Below, piece by piece: positions 1 to 5,276 of a DNA stretch of 15,350 nt (the first letter of the stretch is position 1; every line of letters begins with the position of its first letter). Source of the DNA: an uncultured Clostridia bacterium (GTDB taxonomy: Bacteria; Bacillota; Clostridia; Oscillospirales; Ruminococcaceae); the NCBI GenBank assembly GCA_947631585.1, contig CANRLY010000020.1:1-15350 (forward strand). Reading direction: 5' to 3'. The notes beneath the pieces are model-generated. The model was not told where the DNA came from and made no database searches. It saw only the letters and a program-made list of their open reading frames with translations. Both the position numbers and the translations under genes were made by a program.

Positions 1-41
1 TTTCTGAAAGGAATTGCCAATATTTGAAATGGTGCTCTCAT
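1..41 (-). CDS. 5' end of a gene, possibly NUDIX hydrolase (partial)
   Basis: Only the first 13 codons lie in the window. On the minus strand an ATG at 41-39 reads MRAPFQILAIPFR and runs off the window edge. A GGAGG ribosome site (complement of 51-55) sits 9 bases upstream, and a TATAAT box lies further up at 77-82, so initiation here is well supported. The MRAPFQxLxxPxR opening resembles that of clostridial NUDIX pyrophosphatases as I recall them, but the NUDIX box itself is outside the window, so the product name is a guess. The gene follows cysK in the same direction but appears to have its own promoter. Confidence 0.45.
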   Translation of the reverse strand, partial: MRAPFQILAIPFR

Positions 42-76
42 CCCGTTAAACCTCCGCTGATCCTGATTTTTGATTT

Positions 77-82
77 ATTATA
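77..82 (-). promoter_or_regulatory. -10 box upstream of the leftmost gene
   Basis: The minus strand reads TATAAT (complement of 77-82), a perfect -10 box, 35 bases before the ATG at 41. The -35 region is poor: the best candidate, GTTGGT, is 16 bases upstream. About 20 bases further upstream begin two copies of an 11-base repeat that might bind an activator. Confidence 0.35.
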
Positions 83-126
83 CCGTAAATTTTAAAAAAC
101 CAACCGCCTGCAAGTGATAAGCAGTT

Positions 127-155
127 TTACACCGCAAGCGAAAATTACACCGCAA
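127..155. repeat. Two 11-base direct repeats (TTACACCGCAA)
   Basis: TTACACCGCAA occurs at 127-137 and again at 145-155, an 18-base step. The pair lies between the end of cysK and the promoter-like TATAAT of the leftmost minus-strand gene. The position would suit an operator or activator site, but no regulator is identified. Confidence 0.4.
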
Positions 156-220
156 AGTCGCACTTTTTAGTTTTCTCATGCCTTGTATCAAACCCAGCAA
201 AATGACAATTCCCCGAAATT

Positions 221-1150
221 CTACTCGTCAAACAGCGGCGTGGAAAAATACCTTTCCGCAGTGTCGGGAAGTATGGTCACCACCGTTTTTCCCTCTCCCA
301 GCTTTTCGGCAAGCTTTAAAGCGGCGGCAACGTTCGTTCCGCTGGAAATACCGCACATTATGCCCTCTTTTCTTGCAAGATCACGAGCGGTCTGTATGGC
401 TTCCTCATCGGAAACAATGTAGATATCATCGTAGATCTCCTGATCCAGTATGTCGGGAATTATCCCATCGCCAATGCCCATCTGCAAATGCGTTCCGATG
501 TTTCCTCCTGCAAGTATTGCGGCGTTTTCCGGTTCGACCGCCCAGATCACCAGATCCGGATACTGCGACCTCAGCGTCTGACCTATACCTGTGATCGTGC
601 CGCCTGTGCCTATACCCGAACAGAACCCGTCTATCTTGCAGGCTGTCTGCTCCAGTATCTCAAGAGCCGTGTGGTACTTGTGAGCAAAAATGTTGTTTAT
701 GTTGTTGAACTGCTGAGGAACAAATACCCTCTCGTCCTCTTCCGCCATTTTCATCGCAAGCTCCAGACAACCCCTTATGCACTTGCCTATGTCGCCGTCG
801 TCATGTACCAGCCGGACTTCCGCCCCGTAATGCCTGACCAGCTTCCTGCGCTCCTCGCTGACCGAATCCGGCATTATGATTATCGTCTTGTAACCTTTCA
901 CCGCTCCCACCAGAGCAAGACCTATCCCCTGATTGCCGCTGGTAGGTTCAACTATAATAGTGTCCTTGTTTATCCTGCCCTCTTCTTCCGCCTTGCATAT
1001 CATGTTCAAAGCCGTCCGTGTCTTTATTGAACCCCCGACGTTCAGCCCCTCGAATTTCACCAGCACCTGTGCGTTTCCCGGCTTGTTCATCTTGTTGAGC
1101 CTTATCATCGGCGTGTGACCTACAGCCTCCAGCAGGTTATCGTATATCAT
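221..1150 (-). CDS. cysK: Cysteine synthase family PLP enzyme (atypical motifs)
   Basis: 309 residues, the usual length for O-acetylserine sulfhydrylase, a cytoplasmic PLP enzyme that makes cysteine from O-acetylserine and sulfide. The Schiff-base lysine is K43 in GGSIKTR. The substrate loop is PTSGNQG at 69-75, the glycine-rich phosphate loop is GIGTGGTITG, and the C-terminal GISSGT and LPDTAERY segments are typical. The start is ATG at 1150, preceded by AGAGGAAAG. Two deviations stand out: the classic NPGGSVKDR is NVGGSIKTR, and the invariant-looking Thr of SGNTG is Gln (Q74). Both together suggest a distinct firmicute subfamily, so the sulfhydrylase assignment is family-level and the true acceptor or donor may differ. 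The gene is monocistronic by context, with its own promoter at 1273-1301. No clear terminator follows it. Confidence 0.88.
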   Translation of the reverse strand: MIYDNLLEAVGHTPMIRLNKMNKPGNAQVLVKFEGLNVGGSIKTRTALNMICKAEEEGRINKDTIIVEPTSGNQGIGLALVGAVKGYKTIIIMPDSVSEERRKLVRHYGAEVRLVHDDGDIGKCIRGCLELAMKMAEEDERVFVPQQFNNINNIFAHKYHTALEILEQTACKIDGFCSGIGTGGTITGIGQTLRSQYPDLVIWAVEPENAAILAGGNIGTHLQMGIGDGIIPDILDQEIYDDIYIVSDEEAIQTARDLARKEGIMCGISSGTNVAAALKLAEKLGEGKTVVTILPDTAERYFSTPLFDE

Positions 1151-1266
1151 AGCGTTCTTTCCTCTCGCTTGTCAGACCTTCACCAGGACGCACTTTTTGC
1201 GGCTTTTGTCCAACTCCGCCTGCGCCCGGATAATGGTCCGGAATTAATGTGTCAAAACAAACACTA
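1151..1266 (-). other. cysK 5' leader with two small hairpins
   Basis: From the predicted start of transcription (about 1266) to the ATG there are about 115 bases. The leader opens with GTGT..ACAC pairing (1249-1264), followed by a CCGGA/TCCGG stem with a 6-base loop (1226-1241). I looked for T-box and SAM-riboswitch signatures and saw neither. There is no run of U residues, so terminator-type attenuation is not evident. The function of the leader is unknown. Confidence 0.3.
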
Positions 1267-1272
1267 TCGTTT

Positions 1273-1301
1273 ATTGTACCACACTTCTCCCCTGATTGCA
1301 A
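1273..1301 (-). promoter_or_regulatory. cysK promoter
   Basis: On the minus strand TTGCAA (1296-1301) and TACAAT (1273-1278) are separated by exactly 17 bases. A TGG directly precedes the -10 box, giving an extended -10. This is a good vegetative sigma-A promoter pointing at cysK. Confidence 0.75.
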
Positions 1302-1340
1302 GAGGTTCAGGGGAAGTATGACTTGCCCTTGTTCGCTGGA

Positions 1341-1379
1341 AAAAAGACGTGTTACAAGCAGTTTGCAGCACGTCTTTTT
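1341..1379. terminator. Symmetrical (bidirectional) terminator-like hairpin
   Basis: AAAAAGACGTG at 1341-1351 pairs perfectly over 11 bases with CACGTCTTTTT at 1369-1379, around a 17-base loop. The A-run and T-run make it usable as a terminator in either direction. It lies upstream of the cysK promoter and downstream of the pyrophosphatase terminator, so neither flanking gene clearly needs it. Confidence 0.6.
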
Positions 1380-1491
1380 AATGCTTATAGAAAGACTTAG
1401 CAGGGTACACGTCACAATTTGGGAACGCTGACCTATTGGCAGCATGGAGATAAATAATTTCTGCCTGTGGTTCGCTAAAGCTGCCTTCATC

Positions 1492-1520
1492 TGCAAAAAA
1501 CCGCAGCCTTGCGGCTGCGG
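1492..1520 (-). terminator. Intrinsic terminator of the pyrophosphatase unit
   Basis: CCGCAGCC (1501-1508) and GGCTGCGG (1513-1520) form an 8-base-pair GC stem with a TTGC loop. On the minus strand the stem is followed at once by T6 (complement of 1495-1500). It starts 14 bases beyond the ppa stop codon. Confidence 0.9.
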
Positions 1521-1534
1521 TCGTTGTTTACAAG

Positions 1535-2065
1535 TTATTTACAAAACAGGTCAACGTATCTGTCTATACAGCTCTGAACTATCTCTTTCGCCCTCTCCAC
1601 TCCCTGTATCTCGTCTATGACAGTGTCCTTGCCCTCCAGCTGTTTATACACCTGGAAAAAGTGGCTCATTTCGTCAAAAATGTGTTTTGGCAGCTGAGAA
1701 ATATCGGTATAGTCTTTATATGTAGGGTCGGCGCAGGGAACGCAGATTATCTTCTCATCGGCGGCACCATTATCGCTCATGGCGATGACCCCTATAGGCA
1801 GACATTCCACCAGCGAAAGCGGCACCAGCGTTTCAGAGCAGAGAAGCAGCACGTCCAGCGGGTCGCCGTCCTCAGCGTAGGTCCTGGGGATAAAGCCGTA
1901 GTTCGCCGGATAGTGGGTAGAAGTATAGAGTATCCTGTCCATTCTGAGAAGTCCGGTCTCTTTATCCAGTTCGTACTTGATCTTAGAACCTTTTGGGATC
2001 TCGATGACCGCAGTAAAGGTGTCCTTGTGTACCCTTTTCGGGGAAATATCGTGCCAGATGTTCAT
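1535..2065 (-). CDS. ppa: Inorganic pyrophosphatase, family I
   Basis: 176 residues, typical for a soluble family I pyrophosphatase, which hydrolyses pyrophosphate to phosphate in the cytoplasm and so pulls biosynthetic reactions forward. The signature DGDPLDVL, which carries metal-binding aspartates, is present, as are the upstream KIKYELDKETG segment with its substrate-binding lysine and tyrosine, and the HYPANYGFIPRT segment. The ATG at 2065 has AGGAGG at 2074-2079, 8 bases away. The gene is the second of a pair: the preceding minus-strand gene ends 22 bases upstream, so they are probably co-transcribed. A strong terminator follows the TAA. Nothing in the protein looks unusual. Confidence 0.96.
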   Translation of the reverse strand: MNIWHDISPKRVHKDTFTAVIEIPKGSKIKYELDKETGLLRMDRILYTSTHYPANYGFIPRTYAEDGDPLDVLLLCSETLVPLSLVECLPIGVIAMSDNGAADEKIICVPCADPTYKDYTDISQLPKHIFDEMSHFFQVYKQLEGKDTVIDEIQGVERAKEIVQSCIDRYVDLFCK

Positions 2066-2087
2066 AATTTGTTCCTCCTGAAAATAT

Positions 2088-2687
2088 CTATTCGTCCTGA
2101 GAAGTACAGTATTTGTAAAGTCCTGCCTCTGTCAGGTTTTCCACCATATCGTAGATAGTCTCGCCGTCCGCTTCCACCGAGAACCGTTCAGCCGGTCGTT
2201 CCTGACTGATAAAGTCGCAGAGGGAGCGGAAGTTATCTGTCTTTCTGACAGACAGCTGTTCCATCAGCTTTTCAAAAGCCGGAAGTTCATCTTTGCCGAA
2301 AAAGCTCACCTGCTGGTATTTGCGGAAGTAGACCTCGCTTTCGCTGGGGTGAGAGCCGAAGCCCCATTCCAGCAGCCCGTCGGAAAAAAGCAGACCGCTG
2401 TAGCGTTTGATGATCGCCTCTGCCACTTCTTTTGTACAGTTATCCAGGTAGTAGACGTTCTTGTGAAGTCCGCCGCCCAAGTCGGCTTCTTCGGTCTCGG
2501 TGCAGGGGAGTTCCGCAAAAAAGAACACCGGCGCTTTAAGGAGTTTCAGTGCGCCCTCTGCAAGTCTGCGGAGCTTTCCGGCGGTGATGCAGCAGACAGC
2601 CGAGCCGTCACCGGTGATGGTATAACTGCTTTCAAGCCGATTACAGCCGCTTACACGGCAGCCGAGTATCAGTTCAAACTCTTCCAA
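2088..2687 (-). CDS. Unrecognised protein, 199 residues
   Basis: I do not recognise the family. The reading frame is open further upstream, to an ATG at 2807, but the best start is TTG at 2687, with AAGGAAG 6 bases before it. The extra N-terminal stretch would run through operator-like repeats, which argues against it. The shorter protein is soluble, with no signal peptide or membrane helix. It is rich in Cys in its first third (LGCRVSGCNRLE, AVCC) and has an aromatic, acidic central block (NVYYLDNCTKEV, LLEWGFGSHPSESEVYF). The C-terminal half is predicted mainly helical. It lies directly upstream of ppa with a 22-base gap, so it is likely in one operon. This gives no strong clue to function, since ppa is a housekeeping gene. 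Confidence 0.75.
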   Translation of the reverse strand: MEEFELILGCRVSGCNRLESSYTITGDGSAVCCITAGKLRRLAEGALKLLKAPVFFFAELPCTETEEADLGGGLHKNVYYLDNCTKEVAEAIIKRYSGLLFSDGLLEWGFGSHPSESEVYFRKYQQVSFFGKDELPAFEKLMEQLSVRKTDNFRSLCDFISQERPAERFSVEADGETIYDMVENLTEAGLYKYCTSQDE

Positions 2688-2703
2688 GGCGATCTTCCTT
2701 TCG

Positions 2704-2768
2704 GTTGTACAGAAAACTGTACTTATCTGAGCAAAAAATTTTCTGTTGTACAGACAAATGGACAACAG
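2704..2768. repeat. Operator-like repeats upstream of the 199-residue gene
   Basis: GTTGTACAGA occurs at 2704-2713 and 2745-2754, 41 bases (about four helical turns) apart. The first copy is part of a perfect palindrome GTACAG-AAAA-CTGTAC (2707-2722). The second overlaps the inverted repeat CTGTTGT-12-ACAACAG (2743-2768). The block lies between the TTG start at 2687 and a weak minus-strand promoter candidate (TTCAAC at 2843-2848, 17-base gap, TATATT at 2820-2825). It looks like a binding site for a dimeric repressor, but the regulator is unknown. Confidence 0.45.
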
Positions 2769-2868
2769 ATGCCGTACAATATAGTTGCAGGCAGAAAAGA
2801 ATACCATCTGCCGGCAGCGAATATACTATTTAATAACAAATTGTTGAACAAAGAAAGGAACGATGAAA

Positions 2869-3051
2869 ATGATCCTGGCAGCACAGTCTTTATTAAAGGA
2901 TATAATGGACTACACGGTGATAGCGGCGCTCCAGCTGGTGGGGGCGGTATACCTGGTCAAGGGGATAAGAGAGGCAGGCGGACTGTTTGAAAAGAAGAAG
3001 CCGCCGATAAAAGTATCCTCCCAGAATGGCAGCAACGGCAAAGCCGCCTGA
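2869..3051 (+). CDS. Small single-helix membrane protein, 60 residues
   Basis: The frame encodes a short protein with one hydrophobic segment (about residues 14-32, TVIAALQLVGAVYLVKG). After it come a basic stretch (FEKKKPPIK) and a polar Ser/Asn/Gly tail. I chose ATG at 2869 over ATG at 2863 because AAAGGA (2854-2859) is 9 bases from the former but only 3 from the latter. The architecture of short N-terminus, one helix and charged tail ending near PPIK resembles type I toxin peptides such as TxpA in size and layout, but this is not homology I can prove. It stands alone on the plus strand, divergent from the 2088-2687 gene. A strong promoter faces into its 3' end, and a terminator-like hairpin follows at 3131-3174. 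No good plus-strand promoter was found. Confidence 0.6.
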   Translation: MILAAQSLLKDIMDYTVIAALQLVGAVYLVKGIREAGGLFEKKKPPIKVSSQNGSNGKAA

Positions 3052-3060
3052 GCCAATACC

Positions 3061-3089
3061 ATTATAATATTTTTTGGAACGATTTGCAA
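3061..3089 (-). promoter_or_regulatory. Strong promoter antisense to the small membrane gene
   Basis: On the minus strand TTGCAA (3084-3089) and a perfect TATAAT (3061-3066) are spaced by exactly 17 bases. Transcription would start near 3054, just past the stop codon of the 60-residue gene, and run antisense through it. It could make an antisense RNA, or be a distant promoter for the 2088-2687/ppa pair with a leader of about 370 bases. Confidence 0.65.
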
Positions 3090-3109
3090 GTGGTTTTTTG
3101 ATGTTTTGC

Positions 3110-3174
3110 ATTGCCGCTGCAATATCTCTGTGACCCATTCAGCAAGGGCGACCTTGCCGGAGGGGTCATTTTTT
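3110..3174 (+). terminator. Two hairpins, the second followed by T6
   Basis: The first stem is ATTGC-CGCT-GCAAT (3110-3123). The second is two-tiered. TGACCC (3131-3136) pairs with GGGTCA (3163-3168). Inside it, GCAAGG (3042 + 100, i.e. 3142-3147) pairs with CCTTGC (3152-3157) around a GCGA GNRA-type tetraloop. A symmetrical 5x5 internal loop separates the two tiers, and T6 follows at 3169-3174. It can end the transcript of the small membrane gene. The internal loop is more elaborate than a plain terminator needs, so it may be the 3' end of a small RNA. Confidence 0.6.
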
Positions 3175-3635
3175 GCGTTTTGGTATGCTTCGGTGGGAAG
3201 AAGTGGTTAGAAATTCCCACTTTGGCACGATATTTTGTGGAAATAATTGTTTTATATACTGTATGTTGTTGGCAAAGCCAGTGGGAAAGCCAGAGTTTGT
3301 GAACAAAATCTGAAACTTTTCAGTCGGGGCGCAGACTCAGGGCGGATATGGGGAAAGTCAGGGAGGGGGAAAATTCTACCGAGGTGGTGCAATTCAGCGT
3401 TTTTCAGGGAAAAAACGGGCTTCCGGGGAGCTGGAAGGGACTTGTTCTGAACCGGAAAATCCGTTCATAAAAAATTTACAAACACCGTCATAAGGTGCGA
3501 AAATATGTTCTTTTTGTGACGAAAACCCCCTAAAAATCGTGATTTTTTTGAACGAAATATCTTTCGGGGAGGTCGCCGGAAGTGAAAAACAGGCGGTCAA
3601 ACGGCTTTCAGAGGTGAGATTCCCAAAAAACGGGC
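3175..3635. other. Long non-coding stretch upstream of the dcw promoter
   Basis: About 460 bases with no convincing gene: the short open frames here lack ribosome sites and protein-like composition. It holds a 7-base inverted repeat GTGGGAA/TTCCCAC (3193-3199 and 3214-3220, 14-base loop). AAAGCCAG occurs twice, 12 bases apart, near 3275-3294. AAAAAACGGGCTT is at 3410-3422 and recurs at 3625-3637, touching the dcw promoter. A short A/T palindrome AAAAATC-GT-GATTTTT is at 3532-3547. No tRNA, rRNA or known riboswitch was recognised. Confidence 0.5.
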
Positions 3636-3664
3636 TTGATTTTTTGAAATGAAGGGTATATAAT
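3636..3664 (+). promoter_or_regulatory. dcw cluster (mraZ) promoter
   Basis: TTGATT (3636-3641) and a perfect TATAAT (3659-3664) are separated by exactly 17 bases. Predicted transcription starts near 3671, inside the MraZ-box repeats and about 70 bases before the mraZ start codon. It is the only strong plus-strand promoter I see before the cluster. Confidence 0.8.
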
Positions 3665-3670
3665 GGTACT

Positions 3671-3707
3671 AAAGCGGTATAAAGTGCAAAAAAGTGGTAA
3701 GCAGTGC
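3671..3707 (+). promoter_or_regulatory. MraZ box: four heptamers at 10-base steps
   Basis: AAAGCGG (3671), AAAGTGC (3681), AAAGTGG (3691) and the weaker GCAGTGC (3701) are each followed by 3 bases, giving an exact 10-base period. The known MraZ operator in Mollicutes is a run of AAAGTG[T/G] heptamers with 3-base gaps, which this matches closely. Placed right after the -10 box and at the start of transcription, it should let MraZ repress its own operon. Confidence 0.8.
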
Positions 3708-3741
3708 CATTGAGATTCCCTAAAAGGAGGTGACAAACGCT

Positions 3742-4194
3742 ATGGATATCGACGGGTTTGAAATGTTCATGAGTACCTTTTACCAGACGATGGACGTAAA
3801 GGGAAGAATGAGCTTTCCTAACAAACTCAGAGAACTCATAGGTCAGAAGTTTGTCATCACCAAAGGTTATATGGGACGATGCCTCTTTGTTTACACCAGT
3901 GACAGCTTTAAAGCTCTGACCAGCAGACTGGCGGCTCTTCCCACCAATGAGGGTCTGAGGGTAATGAGGTACTTTCTGGCAAGCGCCTGTGAAGTTGAAG
4001 CGGACAAGCAGGGCAGGATACTTGTTCCTCAGCCGCTGAGAGAATACGGCGAATTGCAGAAAGATATAGTAGTTGCCGGAGTCAACGACCACATTGAGAT
4101 CTGGGACCGCAAAAACTGGGACGATTATACTAATTCAGTGGCAGACGATCAGATCGCTGCCTCGATGGGAAGTAACAACGGAGGTAAAGCATAA
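3742..4194 (+). CDS. mraZ: Transcriptional regulator MraZ
   Basis: 150 residues, the normal size for MraZ, a ring-forming DNA-binding protein that controls the dcw operon it heads. It has two SpoVT/AbrB-type repeats, each with the DxxGR hallmark: DVKGR at 18-22 and DKQGR at 88-92. I chose ATG at 3742 because AAGGAGGTGA (3724-3733), a full ten-base match to the 16S rRNA tail, lies 8 bases upstream. A GTG at 3730 falls inside that ribosome site. Homologues usually begin at the equivalent of MFMS (residue 8), so a start at 3763 is possible but has no good ribosome site. The operator described at 3671-3707 implies autoregulation. rsmH starts directly after the stop codon with no gap. Confidence 0.95.
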   Translation: MDIDGFEMFMSTFYQTMDVKGRMSFPNKLRELIGQKFVITKGYMGRCLFVYTSDSFKALTSRLAALPTNEGLRVMRYFLASACEVEADKQGRILVPQPLREYGELQKDIVVAGVNDHIEIWDRKNWDDYTNSVADDQIAASMGSNNGGKA

Positions 4195-5118
4195 ATGTCG
4201 GGATTCGCTCACAAGCCGGTGCTTCTCGATGAGTGCATCGAGGGACTGAACATAAGAGCGGACGGTATTTATGTAGACGCTACCGCCGGCGGCGCAGGTC
4301 ACAGCGTTCAGATAGCAAAGCGGCTCAAGACCGGGCGGCTGATAGCTATAGACCGTGACCCGCAGGCTGTTGAGGCGGCGCAGGAACGCCTCAGTGGCTA
4401 CAATGCTTCTGTAGTAAAGAGCAACTATTCACAGATGGACGAGGTGCTTCAAAGCTTCGGGATCACCGGCTGCGACGGCATACTGATGGATCTTGGGGTG
4501 TCCTCACATCAGCTGGACACGGCTGAGAGAGGGTTCTCGTACAAGCTGGACGCTCCGCTGGATATGCGAATGAGCATGGAGGGCGTGAGCGCAGCCGACA
4601 TAGTGAATGGTTATTCTTACGAGGAGCTTTCAAAGATCATTTTTGAATACGGCGAGGAGAAGTTTGCAAGGAAGATTGCTGCGGAAATAATAAAAAGTAG
4701 AGAACAAAAGTATATATATACGACTTCCGAACTTTCGGAGATCATAAAAAACGCAGTCCCCGCAAGGGTAAAAAGAGAGAAAAATCCGTGCAAAAAAACC
4801 TTTCAGGCTTTGAGAATTGCCGTAAACGGCGAACTGGAGCATCTGTCGGTGGCTCTGGACAAGGCGTTTGCCTGCCTGAACACCGGCGGAAGGCTTTGCG
4901 TTATCACTTTCCACTCGCTGGAGGACAGGCTGGTAAAGCAGCGGTTCGCAGGATTCTGCAAGGGCTGCATTTGTCCGCCGGATTTTCCGCAGTGCGTATG
5001 CGGAAGGACTCCGGAGGGGAAGCTTATCAACAAAAAGCCGATAACGCCGTCCGAAAATGAGGTCTCTGAAAACAACAGGAGCAGAAGCGCAAAACTCAGG
5101 ATAATAGAGAAGATCTGA
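4195..5118 (+). CDS. rsmH: 16S rRNA (cytosine-1402-N4)-methyltransferase
   Basis: 307 residues, as expected for RsmH (MraW), which uses S-adenosylmethionine to methylate N4 of C1402 in the ribosomal P site. Family motifs appear in order: HKPVLLDECIEGL at 6-18, the SAM-binding DATAGGAGHS at 28-37, DGILMDLGVSSHQLD, the PLDMRM segment, the FQALRIAVNGELE segment, and the cysteine-rich block C255-xx-C-x-C with PPDFPQCVCG to 270. The start ATG follows the mraZ TAA immediately, and its GGAGGT ribosome site lies within the mraZ end (4180-4185), so the two are translationally linked. A 158-base hairpin-bearing spacer separates it from the next gene. It appears fully functional. Confidence 0.97.
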   Translation: MSGFAHKPVLLDECIEGLNIRADGIYVDATAGGAGHSVQIAKRLKTGRLIAIDRDPQAVEAAQERLSGYNASVVKSNYSQMDEVLQSFGITGCDGILMDLGVSSHQLDTAERGFSYKLDAPLDMRMSMEGVSAADIVNGYSYEELSKIIFEYGEEKFARKIAAEIIKSREQKYIYTTSELSEIIKNAVPARVKREKNPCKKTFQALRIAVNGELEHLSVALDKAFACLNTGGRLCVITFHSLEDRLVKQRFAGFCKGCICPPDFPQCVCGRTPEGKLINKKPITPSENEVSENNRSRSAKLRIIEKI

Positions 5119-5176
5119 GTTTTAGGGAAAAATATTTTTCAGTTTATTTCGCACAGGCTTTTAGTGCGGCAGGAAG

Positions 5177-5245
5177 CGTATCGGCGGATACGAACGAAAA
5201 GATGCTATGTTTTGGGAAACGCCGTAAGGCGGCGTCCGTAAGACG
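5177..5245 (+). other. Hairpin cluster between rsmH and ftsL-like gene
   Basis: Three small perfect stems lie in the 158-base spacer: CGTATC-GGCG-GATACG (5177-5192), GCCG-TAAGG-CGGC (about 5221-5233) and CGTC-CGTAA-GACG (5233-5245). CCGTAAG occurs in both of the last two. No T-run follows any stem, so these are not terminators. They could be RNA-processing or stability elements in the long dcw transcript. Confidence 0.4.
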
Positions 5246-5276
5246 TGTGCAGACCATACTATGAGGTGGCGTGGTA

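Noticed and set aside
1151..1266. T-box or SAM riboswitch in the cysK leader
   Set aside because: No GGGTGG-type T-box core, no SAM core and no terminator/antiterminator pair were seen.
1137..1496. 119-codon minus-strand frame between cysK and ppa
   Set aside because: It crosses the symmetrical hairpin and the cysK promoter, overlaps the cysK start, and its sequence resembles no family.
2893..3138. Minus-strand 81-codon frame over the small membrane gene
   Set aside because: It starts upstream of the minus-strand promoter at 3061-3089, has no ribosome site, and the plus-strand frame has the better protein features.
3111..3302. 63-codon open frame on the plus strand in the gap before mraZ
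   Set aside because: It runs through the two-tiered hairpin and T6, has no ribosome site, and its composition is not protein-like.
3532..3547. AAAAATC-GT-GATTTTT as an intrinsic terminator
   Set aside because: The stem is nearly all A/T with a two-base loop, and no gene ends nearby.
3394..4092. Minus-strand frame covering mraZ and its promoter
   Set aside because: It runs over the promoter, MraZ box and mraZ, and shows no recognisable protein features.
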